From: Carpediemonas membranifera
Lineage: Eukaryota > Fornicata
Assembly (NCBI GenBank): GCA_019828565.1
Contig: JAHDYR010000004.1
Location: forward strand, 372,001 to 436,000
Length of the DNA stretch: 64,000 bases
Direction of reading: 5' to 3'
Each line of letters begins with the position of its first letter. The stretch's first letter is position 1. The notes under the pieces were generated by a model, which was not told where the DNA came from, did not search any database, and was given only the letters and a program-made list of their open reading frames with translations. The position numbers and the translations under genes are program-made. Shown here in pieces: positions 27,600-36,799 of this stretch.

Positions 27600-28487
27600 T
27601 CACCTGACGCGTTCAGCCCAGTACCTCTGGTGGATCCCGAGCATCATCGGGGCGAGGAGCTCAATGTACGGCACCCCCGCGAGAGGGAGCGGCAGGACGA
27701 GGCACCCGAGCAGCTCAGAGATCAGTACAGCGAGACATGCCTTGGGCCCGTCGTGAAGGTGGACTGAGCGGCGGGCTCTGGCGGAGCTGTGCCAGGAGGG
27801 GTAGGTCGTGAGCAGGTAGAGGGCTGCGACGACGAGCTGGACGCCCTGGATGGCCACGGCGCCGCGGACCGGGATCTTGACACTCACACCAAACACAGCA
27901 GCGGCGACGCATGCGAGGTTAGCGATGTAACAGACGAACGTGACGACACGGCGGCCGGGTCTGAGGGACTCGAGAACACCCACGAGCAGGGCAAAGTGAA
28001 GCATGTTAATGAGAGTCGCAATGAGCAACCAGAAGGATTCCAGCAAGGCTAAGGCGGTGGGATGCGCTGCAGTCGGTACAATGTTGTTGGCGACGACGAA
28101 GCGGCCAATGGCGACAACATGGAGCACTTGCAACAGGTGAACTGTCCACAGGAAGTTTTTGACGGTGGACTTCGCGCCAGGTTTGAAATGCTTGAGGCGT
28201 GCGAGCAGGATGATGAGCGGAAACCGAGGCTCCGACGTTGTCTCGCGCTCAGCAGCTACTAAACGGCTGTGAAGACGGGCTATGGATATGAATGTGCCAA
28301 TTAATGAGAGGCAGAGGATTGGTAAAGCGAATGAGGACAGGACGATCATTCTCGCTCGTTCTTCTTCAAGTGCCAGGAATTTGCTTGCGAATTCCGAAAA
28401 TACCCCATACCACGGTGGTTGGGTAAGCCCGGGGCAGATCGACAGAGCCGGTCGACCTGTTACTTTGAGTTCGAGGCAGATTATCAT
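27600..28487 (-). CDS. multi-pass membrane protein, unrecognised
   Basis: The ATG at 28487 gives 295 aa. An in-frame ATG at 28583 would add 32 residues but overlap the divergent gene starting at 28523, so the shorter form is preferred. Hydrophobic stretches: IVLSSFALPILCLSLIGTFI, TVHLLQVLHVVAIGRFVV, FWLLIATLINMLHFALLVGV, VTFVCYIANLACVAAAVFGV, LVVAALYLLTTY and LLGCLVLPLPLAGV. This gives about six to seven spans. No family recognised. It could be a lineage-specific transporter or receptor-like protein. Confidence 0.65.
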   Translation of the reverse strand: MIICLELKVTGRPALSICPGLTQPPWYGVFSEFASKFLALEEERARMIVLSSFALPILCLSLIGTFISIARLHSRLVAAERETTSEPRFPLIILLARLKHFKPGAKSTVKNFLWTVHLLQVLHVVAIGRFVVANNIVPTAAHPTALALLESFWLLIATLINMLHFALLVGVLESLRPGRRVVTFVCYIANLACVAAAVFGVSVKIPVRGAVAIQGVQLVVAALYLLTTYPSWHSSARARRSVHLHDGPKACLAVLISELLGCLVLPLPLAGVPYIELLAPMMLGIHQRYWAERVR

Positions 28488-28522
28488 TTCCTGTAGAGCC
28501 CACTGACAACGAGGGGCAAAAT

Positions 28523-29752
28523 ATGAATCGAGGCTACTTCTCCCAGCTAAACCAGGGCGAATGTGCTCTATCGATGACCTCATATAACCACACAGTGCTT
28601 AAGCGCGAAGTTCGACGGGAATGGGCAGGAACGAAGGTGTCACCAATGCCACCGGCGCCTGAGAACAGAGCGATGGGAAGAAACCCGATAGATGCGTTCA
28701 CATACATCACTGAAACAACACGGTCCAGTGACGTAGGCGTAGCAACCACGGATATCCCGTTTCCAACCGACATCTTTGTCGGCTACTTCGAGATGGCCTG
28801 CACTTGCGGCGGCCGGGAGAACGCCATCGCCATCGGCCTCATATGCCGCGACTCGCCGAGGAACAAGCAACCAGGTTGGACGTCCGACACCTTTGGGTAC
28901 CACGGCGATGACGGCCGCATCTTCAACTACAGCGGCTCAGGGACGCCGTGGGGCCCGAAATACACGAAGGGCGACGTCGTGGGATGTGGGTACATACCAT
29001 CAAGTGGCGATGTTTTCTTCACAGTGAATGGCGAGCACATTGGGGATGCATTCAAGGGCAAGGCGACCGGCCGGTACTGCCCGGCTATAGGGCTTCACTC
29101 AAATGGGGAGGCTGTCGAGGTCAACCTCGGCGTGCGGCCCTTCGTGTTTGACATCGACACATTCTTACTGGACCTCATGCAGAAGCATAGCCTGGCGGTG
29201 CGGCAGACGCAACTACCGCAGTTGACGCCCTTGGTCAAGCAGTACATGTTTCACACTGGCGCAGTTCGGTCACTGCGAGCATGGGGTGATCAATGCGATG
29301 AGAAAACGTCCCAGCGCGCGGCTGTCATTGACCAGATCAAGGCTGGAGACGCGGCCGTGGCGATGGCGGCCTTGAGCGGACGAGCAAGGTCACTAGCAGC
29401 CTCGCAGACATTCGCCGAGCTCGTGGGCCAGGGTGCTGTGGGGCAAGCCATTTCTCTGGGTGTCACGAGTCTGGGTGCCCTGACTGACGCCGAGCTGGAA
29501 GCCCACGGGGCATGCCTCCTCGGGATAGCCCCAGAAGAGGAGGGGGCCTCCGTGCTCGAGAGGGTGGAGACCGGGGAGGCCAGGCGGAAGGCCGTGAGCC
29601 GGGCAGTGAACGCCGAGCTGCTCGAGGGCGAGCCATCAGTGCTAGAGACGCTCATCCGCCAGTGCCAGCAGGTACACAGCGGGCGGACAGCGGCTGAGCA
29701 TGGCCGTCTGCCACGTTTCTCGTGGTCTGACTGCCTCGCCGAGGAGGGATGA
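28523..29752 (+). CDS. RanBPM/Gid1-like SPRY-LisH-CTLH protein
   Basis: ATG at 28523, 409 aa. A SPRY domain spans about residues 60-205 (AIAIGLICRD, TFGYHGDDGRIFNYSGSG, GDVVGCGYIPSSGDVFFTVN, YCPAIGLHSNGEAVEVNLG). A LisH-like segment (LVKQYMFHTGAVRSLRAWG, about 236-254) follows. Then comes a CTLH-like segment (RAAVIDQIKAGDAAVAMAAL) and a helical C-terminus. This order is that of RanBPM/RanBP9 and yeast Gid1, substrate-receptor-side subunits of the GID/CTLH ubiquitin ligase. Length is shorter than animal RanBP9. AGTAAATC lies 48 nt after the stop. Confidence 0.75.
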   Translation: MNRGYFSQLNQGECALSMTSYNHTVLKREVRREWAGTKVSPMPPAPENRAMGRNPIDAFTYITETTRSSDVGVATTDIPFPTDIFVGYFEMACTCGGRENAIAIGLICRDSPRNKQPGWTSDTFGYHGDDGRIFNYSGSGTPWGPKYTKGDVVGCGYIPSSGDVFFTVNGEHIGDAFKGKATGRYCPAIGLHSNGEAVEVNLGVRPFVFDIDTFLLDLMQKHSLAVRQTQLPQLTPLVKQYMFHTGAVRSLRAWGDQCDEKTSQRAAVIDQIKAGDAAVAMAALSGRARSLAASQTFAELVGQGAVGQAISLGVTSLGALTDAELEAHGACLLGIAPEEEGASVLERVETGEARRKAVSRAVNAELLEGEPSVLETLIRQCQQVHSGRTAAEHGRLPRFSWSDCLAEEG

Positions 29753-29808
29753 CCCCGCTTGCATCTGTATCATTATTATCGATCGCCTTTATGTGTGTGC
29801 AGTAAATC

Positions 29809-31095
29809 TCATCCTACCTCGATTTCGTCCAAATCCGTCAGGGGGTGTGCCGCCTCCAGCAGATCCCCAGTGGAGTGGGGGAACGCCGCAGGCATGTCAG
29901 CCTCGACCACAGCTACGGTGTTGGCCCCCGTGAGGGTGGGGCTGGGGCAGTCCGGCCACCGCAGCAGTACCACGAGCACCGTGATGTTGTCTGTCGACCC
30001 GAACGTGTAACCGGCCTGCGCCAGCTGCTGCGCGACCGACGTGGCCGCGGCCTGCTCGATCTGGGCCATCTCCACGGGCGTCAGGTCATCGTCCGCAAAC
30101 CGCTCGGGATCGCTTCCCACAGTGCTGACGCGGTCGACAGGTGCGGACGACGACAGCAGGTTGTTCGTGGACATGGCGGGGGCGACAGGGCGAGTGGGGA
30201 TGCCGAAGAGCGCCTTGAGCACGCGGACGACGGACGCCGTGAACGACGGCTGGCCGGGCTCGGGCGAGTCCATCGTGTAGGGCGTGGAGTGGCGCTGCGA
30301 GAGGACGGTCCGGCGGGCCTCCCGGATGGCGGCAGGCAGCTTCTCCTCGACGAAGCTGACCGCCGACTGGGACGAGAGCACGTCCCACAGGCCATCACAC
30401 GCGACAATAACGAAGCGGTCACGACCGGGGACGAGCTTGACTCGTGTGATCTCGGGAACGGACGATACCAGTGGCTCTGTGACCTTGTTGGGCAGCAGGA
30501 GGTCAGGGTCCTTGAACATCAGATCGCCCAAGCCGCGGGACAGCGCCAGGCCGCCGGGCCACACTCTGGCGGGGCCTATGGCGAGGACGGGGCCCTGACC
30601 CGAGATCTTGACGTACGTGGGGTGGACAACGCCGCCGCACGCCTCGATACGGGCCCGCTCGCAGTCGCGGTCGGGCTTGTGGTCGTAGCTGAGGTCCACA
30701 GCCTCGCCTGCACGGCCGAGCACTGCGCGGGAGTCGCCTGCGTTTGCGGCGAACAGCGTATCATTGCGGAGGAGCACACAGCAGGCGGTGGTGCCGTCCA
30801 TGGTCTTGGTGCGCTTAGCGCGGGCCAGGAACTCTGCGTCGTTGCGTGTGAAGCTGTCGTGGAAAGCCCGGGGGACGTCCTCGTTGAAATAGGGCGACAG
30901 GACGAGGTCGCGGTGAAGGGTGGCCGCCGCGTGCGTGGATGCCTGCGTGCCGCAATGCCCATCGTATACTCCGAAGAAAGCGAGCGGGGATACGTCTGGA
31001 GGGCCGGACTCCTCGGAGCGGATGCCCTGCAAGAGGTCGAGCTTGACTGTGTGCGCGTCCTCCATCGTGGGACGGCGGCCTTGAAGGCTGCTCAT
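29809..31095 (-). CDS. PP2C-type protein phosphatase
   Basis: The only in-frame ATG before the domain is at 31095 (428 aa). The open frame extends further upstream to 31218 without ATG and reads plausibly (PISIACG precedes MSSLQGRRPTMEDAH), so a small upstream exon is possible. PPM-family motifs in order: RRPTMEDAH, FFGVYDGHCG, MDGTTACCVLL, AANAGDSRAVLGR, LALSRGLGD, VIVACDGLWDVLS and STDNITVLVVLL. The metal-binding aspartates are all present. An insert of ~110 Ser/Pro-rich residues lies between the last two motifs. It is a metal-dependent Ser/Thr phosphatase, with substrate not deducible. It is divergent from the VPS15 gene. Confidence 0.93.
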   Translation of the reverse strand: MSSLQGRRPTMEDAHTVKLDLLQGIRSEESGPPDVSPLAFFGVYDGHCGTQASTHAAATLHRDLVLSPYFNEDVPRAFHDSFTRNDAEFLARAKRTKTMDGTTACCVLLRNDTLFAANAGDSRAVLGRAGEAVDLSYDHKPDRDCERARIEACGGVVHPTYVKISGQGPVLAIGPARVWPGGLALSRGLGDLMFKDPDLLLPNKVTEPLVSSVPEITRVKLVPGRDRFVIVACDGLWDVLSSQSAVSFVEEKLPAAIREARRTVLSQRHSTPYTMDSPEPGQPSFTASVVRVLKALFGIPTRPVAPAMSTNNLLSSSAPVDRVSTVGSDPERFADDDLTPVEMAQIEQAAATSVAQQLAQAGYTFGSTDNITVLVVLLRWPDCPSPTLTGANTVAVVEADMPAAFPHSTGDLLEAAHPLTDLDEIEVG

Positions 31096-31612
31096 ACCAC
31101 AAGCTATTGATATTGGCACTATGAAGTCCCTCCCATCGTTATGTCTGATGAAAGCGTAACTGCCAGCCTCATTTCGCTTGCCTGTCGGGTTTTTGCGCTG
31201 AGTAAGATGGAATATCAAAAATTACGAACTATGCGGAAGAAGAAGTCAAAGAACATGTGGTAGCGTTGGTTAAAGTAGCGCTAGCCCGGTTGTGGTAAAG
31301 TGCAAGCAGCTTCTCGTCGCCTTAAGCTTAGACTGCGGCGACTCCAGCCCTGGCTCAAACCAGCCATCGGCAGAAGCTGCACAAGTATGGACTGAGATGG
31401 AGTTTGTATCCCAGCGTGCTCTTATGGGTTCCGTTCGCCGCTACTGCGGAGATCGGCTTGGACTCAGGCTGACTTTGGGACAGGAACAAAAAGGGGGCAG
31501 GGGGCAGAAGACCGCTATACGCGGGCTTCAGTGCTGATGAGGACGCTGTTTTTGGTCCGAAACAGGCGATTCATAAACTGCACATTAAAACGACGAACTC
31601 CATTTAGGCATC
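31096..31612. promoter_or_regulatory. intergenic space between divergent PP2C and VPS15 genes
   Basis: 517 nt shared upstream region of two divergent genes, presumably containing both promoters. No recognisable RNA gene. The last ~40 nt before the VPS15 ATG are A-rich. No TATA-type element stands out. Confidence 0.35.
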
Positions 31613-34600
31613 ATGGGGCAAGGAGCGTCGTCGGCCAACATATCCCGTGACCTTAAGCCTGAAGAGCTACAGCAATTGAAGCTCAAATTGTCCCATTCAC
31701 TGGGCTACAGTCGTTTTATGCGTACTCTTGTCTGTGATTCGACTGTGGACAACTCCAAGGTGCTAGTGAAGGCCTATTTCAAGCCTCCAGACTCTAGATT
31801 AGAAGAAACACACCAGAAAGTGGTAGAAATCGGCGATCTACTCCGCGACGTGCCAAACTGCCTCCCCTGGTCCGACGCCAACAACGACCCAAACTCCCCC
31901 GCCGCCTTCCTCATCCGCCCCTTCATCCACACCAACCTCACCGACCTTCTGGCGACGCCCCCGTTCCTGACGTACTGGCAGCGGCTGTGGGTGACGTACC
32001 AGTTGCTCGTGGCCGTCCGGGACGCCCATGCCGCGGGGGTCGTCCACGGCCAGGTCAAGACGGAGAACGTGCTGGTGACGTCGTACGGCTGGGTGTATTT
32101 GTCTGACTTTGCCCCGTTCAAGCCCTGCTACCTCCCTGGCAACAACCCCACACAGTTCTCCTTCTTCTGCGACACCATGGAGCGTCGTTCGTGCTACCTG
32201 TCCCCCGAGCGGTTCTACATGGACAAGATGACGTCAGACCCGACCCGCCCCGCCCCGGTCTCTCTCCCCGTCGGCCGGCCCAGCGAGTCCATGGATTCGT
32301 TCAGTGTCGCGTGCGTGCTGGTGGAGGTATGGACGGGCAGGCCGCTGTTCACCCTCACCCACGCGCTGCAGTACATTGACGGCGAGTACAGCATCGACGC
32401 CGACCTCGACGAGGTGGCCTGCGACGCCCTCCGCCCTGCCCTGAGGGCCATGTTGTCGCCCGAGCCCTCTGACAGACCAGCGTGCGGGGACGTTCTGATT
32501 CAGCTGACGGGCACCGTCTTCCCGCACGTCTTCTCGTCGCTGTGGGACATGCTCAGCGGGCTCCCGACGCTCCCCCCGGACCACGCCATCGCGGGCATGA
32601 CGATCAGACGGATCGAGCTCGTCAACATGATCCGACTCACCCCCGAGGAGCTTGCCGTCCACACGATTCACCCGCCTCTCCGCCGCACGGCACGGCCCCC
32701 CGCCCCTGGTCAGCTGGCCGCCGCAGTCGAGAGCGACATCTCTGCCCTGCTCGTGGACTCGACGGACCAGACCCAGGAGCCCGCCCCGGCCCCTGCGTCG
32801 CCCGGGCCCGAGCCTTCCGAGGGAGGGGCGGTGATCCCCGGCACAGTGACCCGCCCGGTCGACCCGGCCACCCACAGCGGACTGCACGCCCTGGTCGCCG
32901 CGGACATGGCGGCCAGACTCCCGTTCGCCCGGCTGCCGGTGACCAAGACGCAGGCGATCGACATGCTCGCGACGATCGCCCAGTACGGCACGGACGAGGA
33001 CCTCGTCACCCGCTTCCTCCCCGTCGTCTTGGGACTCAGGCGGGACAGCGAGGCTGCCGTCGCGGCCCGGTCGGTAAGGTCGGTCGGGGACATCGTGCGC
33101 GTGGTGACCTTCGCCCCGCCCCGCTTTGCCCCGCGGCACACCCTCCCCAAGCTCGTCGTGACGCCCCTCATCGCCATGCTAGATGCTGACCGGTCGCCGC
33201 TGGTGAGGATTGCTGTCGGGCAGCACCTGCCGCACATCATCGCCGACCTCAAGCGGATCACCATCAACACTGCTCACCGCGACGACGAGGCCACCCCTGA
33301 GGATCTTGAGGAGATCGACTCGATATTCGCTGAGTCCGCGGCAGCCCTTGTCGAGGCCATCAGCGTCGCCCCCCACCCCTCTGCTGTCCGCGCCATTCTG
33401 GGCAGGGAGCAGGCCTCAACACTGGGCGCCCTGCTGGGCCACAGAGCCAAGTCCATGGTCCGGCTGCTCTCGTTCTCCACGAACTTCGCCGACTACAGAG
33501 TGCGGGCCGCCTTCTGGCACGCCCTGGCAGCCCTAGCCCCGTCCCTCGGGCCCGTGGCGGCCGAGCTCTCGCTGGGCGATCTTTCTTCCCTGGGCGTGTG
33601 TGACCCCACCCCCGCTGTGTCAGCCGCCACCCTCGAGTGGATCGCCACAGCGGTCTCGTGTCGCGTGTTCGGGACAGCAGACTGCCCTGCCCTCGTCAAG
33701 GCGTCGATCCCCCTGGTACTCTTCCCCTGCCCGTGGCGGCGGGCCGGTGTCGTTAAACTGCTCGGGGCAGTGCTCGAGGCGATGGACCTGGCGGACTTCC
33801 ACATCTCAGTGCTCCCCATCGTGCGGCCGTACCTGATGGAGGACGTCATAGCGCCCACGATCGACCAGATTGTAGCAAATCTATTGGATCCGATCTCTGT
33901 GGATACGATATCGGTCATGTCCAACCGGGAGGCGCTGACGCCCATGTCATCCGGTGCAGACACCCCAGACATCCCGCCCCAGTACGAAGGGGTGTGGCCG
34001 GCCCTGACGAGCTTCATCAGACGCCAGAGTGCGGCGGACAACCACCAGCGGGAGTCGCGCGACCATGCCAGCGCCGAGCTGCCGTTCCGGATTCTCTCCC
34101 AGCAGGTGCCGGTGCACTTGTCGAAGGGCACGCCGCTCAGCCCGGCCGTCGCGCTCTCGTCGTTTACCGGCGACTCACCCGCGGCCTCGTTCCTTCTCCG
34201 GCACAAGTCGACCGCCCCCTCCAGCGTGGGTAGCCGGGATGGCCTCCACCTCCGGTCGACCCCGCACACGTCCGTCCGGGTGAAGCAGGTCATCGCCTCG
34301 CTGGTCGGGCTCCCCCCCGGGTTCCGCCCCAAGGGCGTGGAGACGGATACTCTGTCGACCCACTCCTTCGCCCAGACGGCGATGCAGGTCCACCCCTCGG
34401 GCCTGTACTTCGTCACGGCGGGCATGTCCTTCGTACCGACCCCGGACTCATCCGTCCCCGTCGGCCAGGTCTGCGTCTGGGCGATTCAGCCCATGTCGGT
34501 CTCCATGCCTGCCCCCCTATCCGCTGACCTGCCACACGCCGAGGACGCCGTCACTGAGCCCAGCTGTCTGGCCTTGTCGGGATCCCAGGTGCTCGTAGGC

Positions 34601-35485
34601 ACAACAGGCGGTGACATCGCGATATTCGATCTCGAGATCGGATCCGGGCCTAGTTACGACGGGATCTCGCTCTCGTCGATGACGGCGGTCTTCAAGGACG
34701 CCCTGGTGGGCCTGGCGGTCACCACGCACGACGAGAAGAGGACCATCCTCGCCCTGTCGGCGGAGGGCAGACTCAGATGCATCCTGGCCGACACACGCGA
34801 GATCCTGTGGGAGGTGGGGCTGTCCCCTGACTTCGGCTACCCTACCTGCATGACCCTCGACTCTACACGACCCATCTGGGTCGCGGTGGGCACGTCGGGC
34901 GGTTGTGTCAACATCATTGACTGCAGATTCAGGGCTATCGCGTGTACTTTACACATTGGAAGCTTTATCACTGATATGGCCTCGACCGCGACGGGAGATA
35001 GTCCCGAGATCTTTGCGGCTGCCGGGGATTCTGTTTGGGCGATCCGGTTCCAAGACGGCGGCAACTGGGCGCCCTTTGGCCACTTTACGGTGACACCCGG
35101 AGACCCCCACACTGCCCCTGCCCCGACACTCCCGACCCCCTTCATCACACGCGGGACCATGCCCCTGCTGCGGCCAGCCCCGGGGACGAGCACGGCGAGG
35201 GTCACCTCTGTCGACGTGGTTCAGTCTGACGTCGGCGGGGAGGCGCTCGTGCTCGTCGGGACCGCGGCCCGGGTCTTCGCCCTCACATTTACTGCCCCAC
35301 TCGACCCGACCCCAATCCCAGCGGGCGAGATCACCTGCAAGAGCACCGAGGATGACGGCGTCGTGACCATAATCTGCCACGACGACGGCGGGTCTGGCTG
35401 GCCCAACGACGTCGCGGTCATCGGGTCCCAGGTGCCCATGGTGCTTGTCGGGATGCGGACTGGGTGGGTCCACCTCTTTACTTGA
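31613..35485 (+). CDS. VPS15: Vps15-like regulatory subunit of class III PI3-kinase
   Basis: ATG at 31613, 1290 aa, close to the usual Vps15 length. It starts MGQGASSA, a candidate N-myristoylation site as in other Vps15 proteins. The kinase-like domain spans about 20-310: SLGYSRFMRTL, DVPNCLPWSDA, WVTYQLLVAVRDAHAAGV, HGQVKTENVLVTSYGWVYLS, DFAPFKPCYLPGNNP, RRSCYLSPERF. The usual HGD is HGQ here, so the catalytic Asp is missing. DFG is DFA, as in known Vps15. HEAT-like helices follow (about 430-760), then a Ser/Pro-rich stretch, then WD40 repeats (about 930-1290). Vps15 holds Vps34 on endosomal or autophagic membranes to make PI3P. No intron seen. Confidence 0.95.
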   Translation: MGQGASSANISRDLKPEELQQLKLKLSHSLGYSRFMRTLVCDSTVDNSKVLVKAYFKPPDSRLEETHQKVVEIGDLLRDVPNCLPWSDANNDPNSPAAFLIRPFIHTNLTDLLATPPFLTYWQRLWVTYQLLVAVRDAHAAGVVHGQVKTENVLVTSYGWVYLSDFAPFKPCYLPGNNPTQFSFFCDTMERRSCYLSPERFYMDKMTSDPTRPAPVSLPVGRPSESMDSFSVACVLVEVWTGRPLFTLTHALQYIDGEYSIDADLDEVACDALRPALRAMLSPEPSDRPACGDVLIQLTGTVFPHVFSSLWDMLSGLPTLPPDHAIAGMTIRRIELVNMIRLTPEELAVHTIHPPLRRTARPPAPGQLAAAVESDISALLVDSTDQTQEPAPAPASPGPEPSEGGAVIPGTVTRPVDPATHSGLHALVAADMAARLPFARLPVTKTQAIDMLATIAQYGTDEDLVTRFLPVVLGLRRDSEAAVAARSVRSVGDIVRVVTFAPPRFAPRHTLPKLVVTPLIAMLDADRSPLVRIAVGQHLPHIIADLKRITINTAHRDDEATPEDLEEIDSIFAESAAALVEAISVAPHPSAVRAILGREQASTLGALLGHRAKSMVRLLSFSTNFADYRVRAAFWHALAALAPSLGPVAAELSLGDLSSLGVCDPTPAVSAATLEWIATAVSCRVFGTADCPALVKASIPLVLFPCPWRRAGVVKLLGAVLEAMDLADFHISVLPIVRPYLMEDVIAPTIDQIVANLLDPISVDTISVMSNREALTPMSSGADTPDIPPQYEGVWPALTSFIRRQSAADNHQRESRDHASAELPFRILSQQVPVHLSKGTPLSPAVALSSFTGDSPAASFLLRHKSTAPSSVGSRDGLHLRSTPHTSVRVKQVIASLVGLPPGFRPKGVETDTLSTHSFAQTAMQVHPSGLYFVTAGMSFVPTPDSSVPVGQVCVWAIQPMSVSMPAPLSADLPHAEDAVTEPSCLALSGSQVLVGTTGGDIAIFDLEIGSGPSYDGISLSSMTAVFKDALVGLAVTTHDEKRTILALSAEGRLRCILADTREILWEVGLSPDFGYPTCMTLDSTRPIWVAVGTSGGCVNIIDCRFRAIACTLHIGSFITDMASTATGDSPEIFAAAGDSVWAIRFQDGGNWAPFGHFTVTPGDPHTAPAPTLPTPFITRGTMPLLRPAPGTSTARVTSVDVVQSDVGGEALVLVGTAARVFALTFTAPLDPTPIPAGEITCKSTEDDGVVTIICHDDGGSGWPNDVAVIGSQVPMVLVGMRTGWVHLFT

Positions 35486-35514
35486 GCTGCTTGCTCTGTT
35501 TACTTGTCTAAACT

Positions 35515-36474
35515 CTAGTCCAGCGCGCTGTGCCGTTTTAGGGAGAAGGCGGAGGCGGTCTTCGTGTACAGCCCGTCCCGCATGATGAAGGCAGTCTGGT
35601 CGAAGCACACCGCCTCGAACGCCTCTTGGATGCCGACGTCGACGATCCTTGGGCTCGCGACGACCTTCCTGTTGCCCGAGCTGTCGATGAAGCGGCCGCC
35701 CTCGTCGATGATGACGTATGAGTCTCGCATCACCTCGTTTGTCTCGGGAATCAGCACCGGACTGCCCTGGCGGGAAATAAAGTCTTCAAAGTCCGCCCTG
35801 GTTGGGACGAGGGTGGTCGCCTCGGCAGCCCGCTCGCCCTCAAGTGGGAGCATCTCAAAGGCCTTCCAGCGAGAGGCGCCGAGCTCCTCAACTAGTGCGG
35901 CCATCTGCTCGCCTTGGTTGGCCGACGTGATCACGGTGTTAACCTTGACCGCGATGCCCATGGCCTTGCATGCAGCAGCCAGCTCCCTTGCATGGGCCGC
36001 CACGTCGTATGCAGCGCCCTTCCCATGCTTGGGTCTGAAGCCCATGGTCTCGCACGTGCTAGCATCTGCAGAGTGCAGGGAGAGCCCGAGGATGTCGAGG
36101 GCTGGGGCGGCCTCCCTCAGCCAGGCCGGGGTGAGCTTGGACCCGTTGCTGATGACAGAGACGATTGGGATGCCCTGCTGCTTAGCGTGGCGGATGAGGG
36201 TGAGCAGCTCGGCCAAGAAGAGCGACGGCTCGCCTCCTGAGAAGTTGAGTTTGCGGCAACCGGCCGCAGCGAGGATGTTGATGGTTTTCTTGAGAAGAGG
36301 CACATCAGGGCGCTTAGCAACGCCCATCGATGCCCCATGGAAGCAGAATTTGCAACCGAAGTTGCATACTCGCGTCAAATGGATGTTGACGGAGATGAAG
36401 GGGTTAGGTTTGGCAGCAGATGTTCTGCAGCCGGTCATAATAGCTTGTTTCTTGTTCGTTGATTCAATAGTCAT
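35515..36474 (-). CDS. viperin-like radical SAM enzyme
   Basis: The ATG at 36474 gives 319 aa; a second ATG 12 codons later is possible. The domain begins ISVNIHLTRVCNFGCKFCFH. Its CxxxCxxC (Cys37, 41, 44) binds the 4Fe-4S cluster. It is followed by LNFSGGEPSLF, IVSVISNGSKL, VKVNTVITSANQGEQM, RWKAFEMLPLEGE, VPETNEVMRDSYVIIDEGGR and VDVGIQEAF. These match animal viperin (RSAD2) and bacterial pVips, motif by motif, including the N-rich nucleotide-binding segments and the C-terminal extension ending GLYTKTASAFSLKRHS. Viperins convert CTP (or other NTPs) to the chain terminator ddh-NTP. There is no N-terminal amphipathic helix as in animal viperin. It is convergent with VPS15 (29 nt apart). Confidence 0.88.
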   Translation of the reverse strand: MTIESTNKKQAIMTGCRTSAAKPNPFISVNIHLTRVCNFGCKFCFHGASMGVAKRPDVPLLKKTINILAAAGCRKLNFSGGEPSLFLAELLTLIRHAKQQGIPIVSVISNGSKLTPAWLREAAPALDILGLSLHSADASTCETMGFRPKHGKGAAYDVAAHARELAAACKAMGIAVKVNTVITSANQGEQMAALVEELGASRWKAFEMLPLEGERAAEATTLVPTRADFEDFISRQGSPVLIPETNEVMRDSYVIIDEGGRFIDSSGNRKVVASPRIVDVGIQEAFEAVCFDQTAFIMRDGLYTKTASAFSLKRHSALD

Positions 36475-36799
36475 CTTTCTTAGTTGTATTGTTTCGCGTG
36501 TGGCCTGGTCACGCGTCGTCGTCACGCGTGGTCAAATCCAGAGATACAAAAGTAGATACACAATTATAAAGCAGCTTATCGCAGCCACTGAAGTCCCTGC
36601 ACCCTTGCCAGCGATTGATCCACGAGCGCTGTCCCAGCAAGCATTCCCCAGTCGGGAGAGGGGTCGCGCATGGACTTAATATGCCCACTCACAGACCTCA
36701 GTCAACCTGCATGCCAACCAGATACACTGTCTCAGGCCGTCGGGATGATTCAATCAGTGGATTACCCTTAGCAGTCTCAGTTGGGAAGAATCACAAGTC

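Noticed and set aside
32234-33139. 301-codon minus-strand ORF
   Set aside because: Antisense to the Vps15 gene; Arg/Gly/Asp-rich shadow without domain features.
36117-36679. Plus-strand ORFs opposite the radical SAM gene
   Set aside because: Shadows; the minus strand carries all viperin motifs in one frame.
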